64,000 bases of DNA from Hyphomonas johnsonii MHS-2. Lineage in GTDB: Bacteria; Pseudomonadota; Alphaproteobacteria; Caulobacterales; Hyphomonadaceae. The translations under genes were made by a program, and so were the position numbers. Position 1 is the first letter of the stretch; each line of letters opens with the position of its first letter. Where the stretch lies: contig NZ_ARYK01000002.1 of NCBI RefSeq assembly GCF_000685275.1, forward strand, positions 354,711 to 418,710. Direction: 5' to 3'. The notes under the pieces are model-generated. The model did no database searches. It was not told the origin of the DNA and was given only the letters and a program-made list of their open reading frames with translations. Positions 28,276-36,853 of the stretch are shown here, in pieces.

Positions 28276-28636
28276 GATTTTGTCCCCTCAAAACACTTCA
28301 CTATACTTTCGACAGCTTTGATAAGTCACCCAATAATCTACGCACCTGCAATATCCTTATTATGGACTAAGCCCACTTTTCAGATCCGGCTGTATTTCCT
28401 CTGCCATGCTATAACGTTTATTCACATTCAGCGCCTTAGGGCTAAACGGCCCCGACCGTCCCAAGGCCGTACTCTCTGACGATGCATCGGGCATGGTCTA
28501 CATGTCTTAACGATCAACCTTTCTATTGAACAGCGATACAGGTCCCCCACATCAATGTTTCCGCCAGGCTATCCCGGCGGCCAAACCAACCAGGAGACGA
28601 TCATGAGTTTATGAGTTTCAAAAGGACCTCAGTCTC
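28276..28636. other. Intergenic region with gene remnants
   Basis: About 360 bases. It contains the tail of a gene (DRPKAVLSDDASGMVYMS then stop, 28454-28510). A good ribosome site AGGAGACGATC precedes an ATG at 28604 whose frame stops after three codons (MSL). These look like the end of one lost gene and the start of another. Confidence 0.45.
28454..28515 (+). repeat. Imperfect direct repeat, gene-tail copy A
   Basis: About 62 bases similar to 30082-30143. Both copies encode the same peptide pattern, DR(P/S)KAVL(S/T), then D(A/T)SGM. Here the frame ends with TAA after YMS. The repeats flank the 349-residue gene at 28637. Confidence 0.5.
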
Positions 28637-29686
28637 ATGCCAACCTCCAAACACAATCTCGGCGTTGGCGAACGCCGCAGCGCTGTAGACATCCGTGTCT
28701 CTTGCAGCTTGATCAATTCGGCAGGCGAAATGGCCGCCGATATCGCTGAATTGTTCGAATTCCCCCACTTCGATTTTCTGGCCCTTTCGCCGGCCCGAAT
28801 GCACCTGATCGGTATTGCGGTCGCTGGCATCCATGCTGATGCAATCGATTTCGAACAACTGACTGCCAAGAGGTGGATCGACGCCGTCCGCATTCTTGCA
28901 GACCCATATCCCATCGGTCTGCATGGCATCCTGGCGTCTCTGACGTTCCCGTTGTGGCCTGCTGCGTCCTACCGGACACTCTGGAACGTGTTGCAATGCG
29001 CCAAAGCAAAGAAGATTCTGACCCACACCAAAACCATTTCCCCCATTCTGGTTTCTATCCTGGATGAACTTCGTCCTGCGCTTCGTGCAGAAAAGGTGGT
29101 TCGCCATCTGCGCCGCCCGATCGAGGTCGCTGTTCTGGCGCGCATTTGCGATGACGACATCAAAGCCGAGACTCTGTTGCGTATGCTCCGGCATGTCGAG
29201 AGGCGTGCGGATTTTTTCGCCAAGCTGGTTGAGTTCGTCGACAGGTCAACAGTGTTTCCGATCCCGCCACATATTGATCACGACCTAATCGAACCGATCT
29301 GGAACGCCCGCCAGCTTTCCGACGTTGCCATTCGCTTTCGCAACTGCCTGCGGAGTTTTATCGATGAAGTGGCGGCCGGAAAGGTGGCGTTCTACGTGCT
29401 CGGCGGCCCCGAACCCGCAGTGTTTTCGATTGAACCCCGCATCGGGGGTTACGTCATCACCGAAGTCCGTGGCATGCGGAACAGCTCGGTCAGCAATGCA
29501 ACCATGAGCCTGATTCATACAGCTTTGACCTCCAGTGGCATTAGAGTGCTGGATGACGATTGCCGACACAGCCGGATCAAATGGAACTTGGAACGTCTGC
29601 GCTCAATTGAATGTGATGATCACCACGGAATCGATAGAGCGTGCCGGCAGCTTTTGGCGACCGAGGACGATGGGCCTGAACTGTGA
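28637..29686 (+). CDS. Unrecognised 349-residue island protein
   Basis: An ATG with AAGGA ten bases upstream opens a 349-residue frame on the + strand. A minus-strand frame over the same bases has poorer composition. The protein is mixed helical and soluble, with no signal peptide. The C-terminal third contains VAFYVLGGPEPAVFSIEPR followed by EVRGMRNSSVS, which faintly recalls PcfJ-like repeats found in mobile elements, but I cannot confirm it. It is flanked by two copies of a gene-tail repeat. Function unknown. Confidence 0.7.
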   Translation: MPTSKHNLGVGERRSAVDIRVSCSLINSAGEMAADIAELFEFPHFDFLALSPARMHLIGIAVAGIHADAIDFEQLTAKRWIDAVRILADPYPIGLHGILASLTFPLWPAASYRTLWNVLQCAKAKKILTHTKTISPILVSILDELRPALRAEKVVRHLRRPIEVAVLARICDDDIKAETLLRMLRHVERRADFFAKLVEFVDRSTVFPIPPHIDHDLIEPIWNARQLSDVAIRFRNCLRSFIDEVAAGKVAFYVLGGPEPAVFSIEPRIGGYVITEVRGMRNSSVSNATMSLIHTALTSSGIRVLDDDCRHSRIKWNLERLRSIECDDHHGIDRACRQLLATEDDGPEL

Positions 29687-30139
29687 AGGCGACGATCTGG
29701 TGCCGTAAAGCACCCGACTTTATTCGAAATGACTTATCGGGTTTCGTCTCACATATTGGTCGACAATCGCTGGAACAAAGTTGCTGTTGCCTGATGGCGT
29801 CAACATCAAAGATGTTCGTTTGCCTGACATCAGGCGGACTGCTGGACTTCTTCACAATCGACGCATTGTTGATACACTCAGTAGGGTCTGAACCTGAAAC
29901 CTCTGCCTTCGGAGGGCGGATACCTTGCGCACGAACGTTGATTAATCGACGTATTTCAGAGAGTTATGGCGCACACAAGTGAGAATGTTGGCTTACTGTT
30001 CACGGTGAGGTGCGCATTATGCGCATGGAGGCCGGGCTTTGTTGGTGAGAGCGATATCATACGCATGAGGTTGCGCTGCGTGACCGTTCCAAGGCTGTGC
30101 TCACTGGCGATACTTCAGGCATGTTCTTCACGCTTAATG
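29687..30139. other. No supported gene; remnants
   Basis: About 450 bases between the unknown gene and merA. A 99-codon frame at 29683 lacks support. The end holds the second gene-tail copy, which stops at the merA stop codon. Confidence 0.45.
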
Positions 30140-30143
30140 TTAA
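30082..30143 (+). repeat. Imperfect direct repeat, gene-tail copy B, broken at the mer boundary
   Basis: Encodes DRSKAVLTGDTSGMFFTLNV, matching copy A at 28454. The frame continues only a few codons before meeting the merA 3' end on the opposite strand (30140). This suggests the mer module inserted into, or deleted, the rest of this gene. Confidence 0.5.
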
Positions 30144-31561
30144 CCTGCACAGCAGGAAAGCTTGGCGACGTCCTTGCCGAACCCTTGGGCGGCCAATTTA
30201 AGACCTTCGACGGTGGTCAGGTAAGGAAACAGCGTTTCCCCCAGGGCTTTGGCGGTCATGCCGAATTTCAATGCCATTACCATCGTCTGTATGGAATCAG
30301 AGCCTTCAGGGGCGAGAATCTGCGCTCCGAGCAGCACGTCCGTATCCGCATCAGCGACCAGCTTGATCAGGCCACGCGTATCGTGCGCGGCCAAGGCGCG
30401 TGGCACTTGGCCCAGCGGCGCGATCGACGTCTTGACCGAATGGCCGGCCTTGATCGCCTGGGCCTCGCTCAGTCCGACCCCCGCGACTTGCGGATCGGTA
30501 AAGACGACCCACGGCATGGCAGCGTTGTCATAGGCAAGCGAATTGCTGTCGAGAGCGTTCCTGGCCGCAATCTTCGCACCGTAGGCCGCCATATAGACGA
30601 ACTGGTCCTGTCCGGTGACATCGCCGGCTGCGTAGACGCCCGGCCGGGTTGTGCGCATGCGTTCATCCACCAGGATGGCGCCATTTGCATGGGTCTGAAT
30701 ACCCATGCCCGAGAGGCCAAGCTTGGCCGTATTGGCACGGCGACCTGTCGTAAGGAGCAAATGCCCCGCCTCCAGTGTCTCCTCCCGACCGCCAACCGAA
30801 ATCGTCAGCGCAACGCCCGCTTCGGTTTTTCGAGTACTGACATAATCAAGGCCGGTCCTGACGGTAATGTTCTCATCCGCAAGATAGTCGGTGAGGGCAG
30901 ACGAAATTTCCGGCTCGGCCTCTGGCAACAGATGGCTGCGTGTGACCAGCGTGACCTGCGTGCCTGCCCGGGCGAACATCTGGGCGAGTTCGCACCCGAT
31001 ATAGCCCCCGCCCATTACAAGCAGGGACTCCGGCAAGGCGCCCAGTTCGAGTGCGGCTGTGCTGTCAAGGTAAGGTGTTTCGGACAGGCCCTGGAGATCA
31101 GGAATGGCTGGTGAGGCACCAGTTGCGATGATTGTCCGGTCTGCTTTTACAAACCGCTCACTTATCATCACACCGCCTTGGGTCAAAACCGCTTTGCCCT
31201 CAATATAGTCGACAGTCTCATAGTCGGACAGAAGGTCGATATATTTCTTGTTCCGCAGAGTTTCGACAAGATTGTCCTTATCGGCCATCAGCGCTGTCCA
31301 GTCATCAATCCTGGCCTCGCCTGATAGCCCCTGGAACCGGCTTGCAGTGCGTGCTCCGTGCAAGGCTTCTGCGGCGCGGATCATGACTTTGGACGGCACG
31401 CAACCGATATTGACGCACGTTCCCCCGATCGTTCCCCAGCCGATCAAGGCAACTCTCGCATTCGCTTCAGCTGCGGTTATGGCCGCTGAAAAGCCGGCTG
31501 ATCCGGCACCAATGACGATGAGGTCGTAATGGTCTCGGCCTTCGGAAGAAGTATGAGTCAT
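30140..31561 (-). CDS. merA: Mercuric reductase
   Basis: A 473-residue FAD-dependent enzyme that reduces Hg(II) to volatile Hg(0) with NADPH. FAD-binding GAGSAGFSAAITAAE; redox-active pair C49/C54 in GGTCVNIGCVPSK; second FAD motif VYAAGDVTGQDQFVY; C-terminal Cys pair in LSCCAG that hands Hg to the active site. There is no N-terminal MerP-like domain, the short form of the family. It is the last gene of the merT-merP-merF-merA operon. Confidence 0.95.
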   Translation of the reverse strand: MTHTSSEGRDHYDLIVIGAGSAGFSAAITAAEANARVALIGWGTIGGTCVNIGCVPSKVMIRAAEALHGARTASRFQGLSGEARIDDWTALMADKDNLVETLRNKKYIDLLSDYETVDYIEGKAVLTQGGVMISERFVKADRTIIATGASPAIPDLQGLSETPYLDSTAALELGALPESLLVMGGGYIGCELAQMFARAGTQVTLVTRSHLLPEAEPEISSALTDYLADENITVRTGLDYVSTRKTEAGVALTISVGGREETLEAGHLLLTTGRRANTAKLGLSGMGIQTHANGAILVDERMRTTRPGVYAAGDVTGQDQFVYMAAYGAKIAARNALDSNSLAYDNAAMPWVVFTDPQVAGVGLSEAQAIKAGHSVKTSIAPLGQVPRALAAHDTRGLIKLVADADTDVLLGAQILAPEGSDSIQTMVMALKFGMTAKALGETLFPYLTTVEGLKLAAQGFGKDVAKLSCCAG

Positions 31562-31585
31562 AGAATGAGCTTTCTGGGCTGGGGG

Positions 31586-31786
31586 TCAGGTCCGGCTCTT
31601 GCGACGCCAGAGGGCATAAAGCGTGAGCAGGATGAAGGCGCCAAGAGCCGGCAACAGGACATAATCGAGATAACCGGTGAGGGCTGACAGGCCGACAATC
31701 CCGAGAATCATGATCAAGATCGGCGTAAAGCAGCACAGGGCGGTGATCAGTGTCCCAATTACGCCAACACCTAACAGGGCACGCAT
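31586..31786 (-). CDS. merF: MerF-like mercury transport protein (short)
   Basis: A 66-residue inner-membrane protein with two helices. The first carries C18-C19 in LITALCCFTPILIM, the mercury-binding vicinal pair. The usual second Cys pair after helix two is absent: the end is RRKSRT. It moves Hg(II) to cytosolic MerA. It lies between merP and merA with tight spacing. Confidence 0.85.
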   Translation of the reverse strand: MRALLGVGVIGTLITALCCFTPILIMILGIVGLSALTGYLDYVLLPALGAFILLTLYALWRRKSRT

Positions 31787-31789
31787 GAA

Positions 31790-32125
31790 TCAGGCGCCCG
31801 AGCGCGTTGCCGGGTAGCCAACATCCGTAGACGCAGCGGCAATCGTGTCGGCTGTGGTGACGGCCGGGTCAAAGGTGACGGTGGCAATCTTGGTGGCAAA
31901 ATCAACATCAACTGTCTCGACACCGTCCACCCGCATCATGGCCTTCCTGACCGAGATCGGACAGGTGGCGCAGGTCATGTTCTCGATCGAGAAGGATGCC
32001 GTCGCAAGGGGTGCTTCAGCCGAGACGGTCTGCGCCTCACTGGTCGATCCCGATGAGAGGACAACGGACAATCCGCCCATCCCGACGATGGCAATGGTTG
32101 CCATAGCGATGATACTTTTCTTCAT
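31790..32125 (-). CDS. merP: Periplasmic mercury-binding protein
   Basis: A 111-residue secreted protein. The ATG at 32125 has GGAG eight bases upstream. An in-frame ATG at 32140 lacks a site. The signal segment is followed by a heavy-metal-associated domain with C52-x-x-C55 in ENMTCATCPISVRKAM. It binds Hg(II) in the periplasm and passes it to MerT/MerF. Confidence 0.92.
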   Translation of the reverse strand: MKKSIIAMATIAIVGMGGLSVVLSSGSTSEAQTVSAEAPLATASFSIENMTCATCPISVRKAMMRVDGVETVDVDFATKIATVTFDPAVTTADTIAAASTDVGYPATRSGA

Positions 32126-32140
32126 GGTCTTGCTCCGCAT

Positions 32141-32518
32141 TCAGTAAAAGAGAGGGGCCCAAAAATCGATAGTGGTCGCCAGAATAACCAGGGCGGCAGC
32201 TGTCCAGAGCGCAAGTTGCGTGAGCCGGCCGGACTCTGGCCGCGCGCAATAGGAGCCGTCGTCGCAGGGCTTCGGTTTCTTGAAATAGACATGCCAGAAT
32301 CCGAGCGCGAGCAGTAGAACGGTCACGCTGATAAAATACGGCTTGAACGGTTCAAGCGCTGAAAGCTGTCCGATCCAGGCGCCTGATACGCCAAGACTGA
32401 TCAGTGCGAATGGCACGATGCAGCAGGATGACGCCAGGATGGCGCCGAGCACGCCGCCCGTGGCCAGCAAGCCGCTCCGTTTGTCTTTGTCTGTCGTGTT
32501 TTGCGTCAGTTCGGTCAA
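32141..32518 (-). CDS. merT: Mercury transport membrane protein
   Basis: A 125-residue inner-membrane protein with three helices. Vicinal C32-C33 lie in ILASSCCIVPFALIS, and C85/C91 lie in the cytosolic loop KPKPCDDGSYCAR. It takes Hg(II) from MerP. First gene of the mer structural operon, directly after the MerR-controlled promoter. Confidence 0.93.
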   Translation of the reverse strand: MTELTQNTTDKDKRSGLLATGGVLGAILASSCCIVPFALISLGVSGAWIGQLSALEPFKPYFISVTVLLLALGFWHVYFKKPKPCDDGSYCARPESGRLTQLALWTAAALVILATTIDFWAPLFY

Positions 32519-32559
32519 AATGGCTTGATGTCCTCTTGTCGGTTGCGGCTCAGGGTGAC

Positions 32560-32590
32560 AAGCTAACCCCTGTAGGGGCTACAGGCTCAA
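32560..32590 (-). promoter_or_regulatory. MerR-type mer promoter/operator
   Basis: On the minus strand, -35 TTGAGC (32585-32590) and -10 TAGCTT (32560-32565) are separated by 19 bases, the over-long spacer typical of MerR-activated promoters. The 17-bp dyad CCTGTAGGGGCTACAGG lies within it. MerR would repress without Hg and untwist the DNA to activate merT when Hg binds. Confidence 0.85.
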
Positions 32591-32601
32591 GGGAAAAATA
32601 C

Positions 32602-33030
32602 ATGGCACAATTCACGGTTTCGAGATCAGGTGTGAAGCGAGGAGAGCTGGCCAAGCGATCGGGCTGCAATGCCGAAACAATCAGGTATTATGAGACAACC
32701 GGTCTCCTAAATAAGCCCGCACGTACGGATTCTGGACACCGCATCTATTCCGCAGCAGATCAATCAAGATTGAGATTTGTCCTGCGAAGTCGTGAACTCG
32801 GCTTCACGATCGAGGAGATACGCAGCCTTCTCTCGCTGGTCGACGACGGAGATTACAGCTGCGCCGAAATCCATGCGCTCACCACCAATCACCTGAAATC
32901 GGTCTCTCGGAAGATCGCAGACCTGCGCAGACTCGAACGCACCCTCAAACGCATTTCCGGAGAATGCGCCAAAGGAAACGAACCCGATTGCCCAATCATT
33001 GACGCGCTGGCGGGAGCAGCGAACCAATAA
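32602..33030 (+). CDS. merR: Mercury-responsive regulator
   Basis: A 142-residue MerR regulator. Winged helix KRGELAKRSGCNAETIRYYE, then a dimer helix, and the three Hg-binding cysteines C87, C122 and C130 (DYSCAEIHA, SGECAKGNEPDCPIID). It is divergent from merT. Frames upstream are open, but the ATG at 32602 with AAGGG upstream gives the family length. Confidence 0.94.
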   Translation: MAQFTVSRSGVKRGELAKRSGCNAETIRYYETTGLLNKPARTDSGHRIYSAADQSRLRFVLRSRELGFTIEEIRSLLSLVDDGDYSCAEIHALTTNHLKSVSRKIADLRRLERTLKRISGECAKGNEPDCPIIDALAGAANQ

Positions 33031-33336
33031 GGCATTCGCCACGTTGGTGCGAGTTGCCTTCTTCGACCTCCAGTCAGTGGTCAAGTGTTCAACTTCGACA
33101 ACACCCCAAGGTGAATCTATGCGGATTGCCCTGCTTCTCATGGTGGCGGGGATTGTCGTAACGTGGGTCCAGGAGATTTGCCTGTCGCATATCGAACGAT
33201 GCAGAAACGTTCGTTTTCGTGACGCCCCGACGATATATCAAAAAACGCATATTTCGTTTCTGGATAGTGTTTCAAAACCGCGTCTCCATTCCCAGGTGTT
33301 CCATATAGTCAGGCATCACCGTTTGAGAGACACATC
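33031..33336. other. Intergenic region between merR and resolvase
   Basis: About 300 bases with no supported gene. On the minus strand, GGGGCGTCACGAAAACG (33212-33228) resembles a Tn3-family terminal repeat. The region upstream of the resolvase is where a resolution site would be expected, but I cannot define one. Confidence 0.35.
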
Positions 33337-33918
33337 ATGGAAATTGGATATTGCCGAGTTTCAACAGACCAACAAAATACTGATCTCCAGATGGACGCGC
33401 TCGAGAAACGTGGATGCGGTCGCATCTTCCTCGAAACCGCCTCCGGTGCTCAACGTGACCGCCCTGTCTTGAAGGAGGCGATGACCTTTGCCAGGGAGGG
33501 CGATGTTCTGGTCGTGTGGTCATTGAGTCGACTGGGTCGAGGGTTGCGCCAGCTGCTCGAGACGATTGAACACCTCGAACAGGTCGGTGTCGGCTTCAAG
33601 TCGCTGAAGGAAGAAATCGATACAACCACTCCTTCCGGCCGATTGATCTTCCACGTGTTCGGCGCTCTTGCAGAATTCGAGCGCGCCCATTTGAGAGAAC
33701 GAACACTTGAAGGTTTGGCGAGCGCTCGCGCCCGGGGTCGGGTTGGCGGACGAAAGAAAGCAATGTCTGCCTCAGACCTGAAAGCTGCCACCGCCATGCT
33801 GCGGGATGCCTCTATCTCTGTGAAGGACGTTGCCGAAAAGCTGGGTGTGTCTCGGACGACCCTTTATCGGTACCTGCCTAACGGTGGGCGTTCAGCAGTA
33901 AGTAAAAACGCTGCATAG
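33337..33918 (+). CDS. Serine recombinase (Tn3-type resolvase/invertase)
   Basis: A 193-residue small serine recombinase. Catalytic S9 in GYCRVSTDQQ; LVVWSLSRLGRGLRQLLE and GRLIFHVFGALAEFERAH are the family's arginine and helix E regions; the C-terminal helix-turn-helix contains VKDVAEKLGVSRTTLYRYL. The length fits TnpR. It is next to the mer operon, so it is plausibly the resolvase of a mercury transposon. No Tn3 transposase gene is present in the window. Confidence 0.92.
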   Translation: MEIGYCRVSTDQQNTDLQMDALEKRGCGRIFLETASGAQRDRPVLKEAMTFAREGDVLVVWSLSRLGRGLRQLLETIEHLEQVGVGFKSLKEEIDTTTPSGRLIFHVFGALAEFERAHLRERTLEGLASARARGRVGGRKKAMSASDLKAATAMLRDASISVKDVAEKLGVSRTTLYRYLPNGGRSAVSKNAA

Positions 33919-34080
33919 CCGGGCACATAATAGAATGCCTCCTAGGGTTGGCGGCATCCTGTAAGCGCATGAAGAACTGGGTGTCCTCCCCTACCCCCCA
34001 TCCGCCGTAACATTCTGTCCGTCCTTCGCTGCAGATCACTAATCGATTGTCCTATATGTATCGGCAGAAGGAGTAATCGA

Positions 34081-34698
34081 ATGATTAGTAAACTGACAGA
34101 AGAAATGCTTGTCCATATGGATCGGCAAGATTTACGTGAATCAAACAATCCATATTTGGACAGAATATCAGAAGTATGGGCTGGCTATGGTGGAAAGTAT
34201 GCCGATGGTCTGACCCAGGATTTATTCCAGAAGATGATAAATAGGTTCGTGGGCCGCTCTGCTTCTACTCAACGCACTCATACCGAGTGCGCTGTCGATC
34301 CGGATACCTGTGAATGGTGGGATGACCATGCCACTTGTTCTGGCTGTGAGGTTTGTGCTGGGAAATTTCCCATGCCGGAGAAACGCGTCGAAGCCTCCAA
34401 CGACGAGGTGACGGATGCAATGGTCAAATACATTGGTCGGGATGATTTGGTCGGACTCGATGACCCCTATCTACATAAGTTAGCGGCAATATGGCTGGAG
34501 CACCGTAACTGCCACGGTTGCCGTAAATGCAAAGCGATACCCGATCTGGTCGAACAGTTATTTGGAGCATTGGACAAGCGAAAGCCTAAGGACCCCTTCG
34601 TAAAATTGATTCTTGAGACCTGTAACTTTTTAGATATGCCGATGTCCGTGTTCGGTATACGGCACGATGCACAAACCATTGCGCCCCCACCTCACTAG
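34081..34698 (+). CDS. Unrecognised 205-residue protein with duplicated Cys-rich units
   Basis: Starts after a clear AAGGAG. A 26-residue unit occurs twice: residues 8-33 and 113-138, sharing the pattern RQD/RDDL...NPYL/DPYL...W. After each lies a C-x2-C-x2-C cluster: C86/C89/C92 (CSGCEVC) and C144/C147/C150 (CHGCRKC). The clusters could bind zinc or another metal. It is soluble with no signal peptide. It lies between the resolvase and two further unknown genes. Function unknown. Confidence 0.75.
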   Translation: MISKLTEEMLVHMDRQDLRESNNPYLDRISEVWAGYGGKYADGLTQDLFQKMINRFVGRSASTQRTHTECAVDPDTCEWWDDHATCSGCEVCAGKFPMPEKRVEASNDEVTDAMVKYIGRDDLVGLDDPYLHKLAAIWLEHRNCHGCRKCKAIPDLVEQLFGALDKRKPKDPFVKLILETCNFLDMPMSVFGIRHDAQTIAPPPH

Positions 34699-34779
34699 GT
34701 TTCTGCCCGATGAATCTGCAGCGGCTTGAAAAATGTTAAAATTGCCGAACATACATTTGGGCGAATTGGAACGTGAGCC

Positions 34780-35418
34780 ATGAACAACCCCAACCCAGTA
34801 CCGATCAAGGGCCGCTACCAGACCCCCAATGAATTGAAGGCGGCGCATGCGGCTCTTCAATTGTGGATGACGCCCGATGAGATGGAGGCGCGGTTTGACG
34901 TCCTGTCCGCTGTTTCCGGAGAATACTTTTTCATACAAGGCGGGCTTCAATTCATCCGTGACTCCCACATAGCTGCGACGTTCGGCAAAGCGCGCAGAGC
35001 CAATCGTGTAAGGCTGTGCGGTGGTGAGCGGCCTGACTTTGAGATTGAGGTTGGGAATGTGACTCAACTGTATGAGGCCACCGAGGCCGACCTACCGGGC
35101 CGCAGGCGTGGGGATGAATATAAGGCCTCGCTCGGCAAGCCCAACACCTTGATCCATGTCGAGAACGCCGAGATAAACGCCAACATCGCCGCCGTACCAG
35201 GTGCGCTCAGGGCACGGGCTTTGGGCAAAGCTGGTGGCGGCTATGATCCCTCATGGGGCCTGGTGATCTTCCTCAACGTTGCGACATATGGCTTTGATGC
35301 GGGTGAGATTGAAGCCTGCTTCGAGGTGGCAACGAAACCGGCCAGTTCGTCCTTCAGTGAGGTATGGGTGCTGTGGGGAAGTGAGGTTTACCGGCCATGG
35401 CCGAGGCAGGGAGAATAG
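34780..35418 (+). CDS. Unrecognised 212-residue protein, possibly nuclease-like
   Basis: A soluble protein. The segment RPDFEIEVGN...YEATEADLPGRRRG has the spacing of a decayed PD-(D/E)xK site with Thr at the lysine position, so catalysis is doubtful. The 3' end overlaps or abuts the next gene, so the two are probably co-translated. Likely part of a small unknown island operon. Confidence 0.7.
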   Translation: MNNPNPVPIKGRYQTPNELKAAHAALQLWMTPDEMEARFDVLSAVSGEYFFIQGGLQFIRDSHIAATFGKARRANRVRLCGGERPDFEIEVGNVTQLYEATEADLPGRRRGDEYKASLGKPNTLIHVENAEINANIAAVPGALRARALGKAGGGYDPSWGLVIFLNVATYGFDAGEIEACFEVATKPASSSFSEVWVLWGSEVYRPWPRQGE

Positions 35419-35420
35419 TT

Positions 35421-36125
35421 GTGCAAATTAACACCAGTTTCGATTTTAGAACTGACGCGTTCGGTAAAGACCCCGACGCGCACAGTGCCACACTGCGGCG
35501 TTATCACCGGCATCTTTGGAGCAAGTCTTTGCCGAATGGTCGCACTTTCGCGTTGGATGACACGACACCAGGCGCATATCTCTATCACCGTTCCGATTTG
35601 GGCGAATTCTCGCTTTCCAGCGATTCTGTAATCCCGTCATATACGGGATACGACGCTCTCAGGCACATCATTGATTTGTTTCATGAGGAAGAGAATGAGG
35701 CATTCCGTAAAATTGGCTACACAATCGGTGGGATGATGGTTTTCCCGGCTAACCGGGTAGATGGCAAGCTGAGTATTAACGGAGCACGAGGCTTCAATCG
35801 GAAAATCTCAGACCGGTTTGATCTCACTCTGGAATGCATTCGCCGGCATTATATCGGGCAGACAAGCCCTCTCGCCGACACGCTGGGGAGATACCCCGGT
35901 TTCTTTGCTTTGTTTGATGACTTTGATGGCTATGTCGACTTCTTCTTACTACAGGACCTGTTATCCGAGGATGGAAGCACTGTAGAGTTCTTTATGCCAT
36001 TCGACGACTTCAACACGACCTCCGTGCCGACAAATGAGGAAACGTATAGAGATTACCGACGTCGTAGCATTCAGTTTGTGACTGCACGTAACCATCGAAT
36101 CCACCGCCAGGTTAACGCGTCTTGA
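35421..36125 (+). CDS. DUF6994-like protein
   Basis: About 234 residues. The early segment INTSFDFRTDAFGKDPDAHS and the central PANRVDGKLSINGARGF fit a family I recall as DUF6994. The GTG at 35421 has GGGAG eight bases upstream and follows the previous stop directly. An in-frame ATG at 35397 would overlap that gene by 22 bases. It is rich in aromatic residues near the C-terminus (FALFDDFDGYVDFFLLQDLL). Function unknown. Confidence 0.7.
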   Translation: MQINTSFDFRTDAFGKDPDAHSATLRRYHRHLWSKSLPNGRTFALDDTTPGAYLYHRSDLGEFSLSSDSVIPSYTGYDALRHIIDLFHEEENEAFRKIGYTIGGMMVFPANRVDGKLSINGARGFNRKISDRFDLTLECIRRHYIGQTSPLADTLGRYPGFFALFDDFDGYVDFFLLQDLLSEDGSTVEFFMPFDDFNTTSVPTNEETYRDYRRRSIQFVTARNHRIHRQVNAS

Positions 36126-36391
36126 TATCCCGGTAGAAGCCCGTTTCCTTCTAGTTGCCAAGTGGCGCATGTCGAGGTTTGGCTTCAGCGACGACCTGCC
36201 ACTACTTCGGCTAACCCTAAACTTCTGCAATGGGCGCATAACCAGACATAAGGAATTGACGGTCAAACGACGCCTCTTGGCCCCTTCCGTTCGGCGCCGA
36301 CCTCCGGAATGACCGTTTGATCCCAATCGCAGAATTCAACGGCAAGTAAGGCGCGCAATTGATTGTCGCGTATCGCAAGTGAATTTCGGTA

Positions 36392-36784
36392 GTGAGTATT
36401 GGACCGGGGTCTGCTATGGGCTCAGACATGATGACTGGACCGCTAGCCTATATGAGCAGGATTGCGCTCGCCATCGTGCTGATGGTGATGATGGGATTCG
36501 GCTCGGCTGCCGCAGACATCCATCCGGTCGATGCCTTCGATATCGAATGCGCGTCAGCTGATCTGGCAGCTCAGATCATCGGTCTGGAAACCCCTGATGA
36601 CAAAGACAAGCCTGACCATGAGCACCACGCGCATAGTTGCGGCAGTTGTCATTTCCATATTGTCGGAACTGGACTGTCTCCGTTTGCTTTCGCCCCTCAC
36701 CTGAACGGAATTTTGCGCCTGCGCGGTGAAGACTCCGCATTGCTCGCCGAGCCCATGGGCCTCTATCGACCACCGCGTGCCTAA
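36392..36784 (+). CDS. Small secreted His/Cys metal-binding protein (DUF2946-like)
   Basis: About 130 residues from GTG 36392; ATGs at 36416 and later are also possible. A hydrophobic signal segment (IALAIVLMVMMGFGSAAA) is followed by a metal-ligand cluster HEHHAHSCGSCHFHIVG. Such proteins often lead czc/cus efflux operons. It lies 70 bases before the czcC-like gene, so it probably belongs to the metal-efflux operon as a periplasmic metal binder. Confidence 0.7.
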   Translation: MSIGPGSAMGSDMMTGPLAYMSRIALAIVLMVMMGFGSAAADIHPVDAFDIECASADLAAQIIGLETPDDKDKPDHEHHAHSCGSCHFHIVGTGLSPFAFAPHLNGILRLRGEDSALLAEPMGLYRPPRA

Positions 36785-36853
36785 TCTGACCCGATAGCGG
36801 CGCTTCTTGCGCTGCCCGTCTGTCATTCAGATTACCACGAGGACTTATTCTCC

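Noticed and set aside
28601..29194. 197-codon minus-strand frame opposite the 349-residue gene
   Set aside because: The + strand frame is longer, has an AAGGA site, and has better protein composition.
29683..29982. 99-codon + strand frame after the 349-residue gene
   Set aside because: No ribosome site, unusual composition, and it overlaps the preceding stop.
30140..31114. Long + strand frame opposite merA
   Set aside because: It is the antisense shadow of merA, whose motifs are certain.
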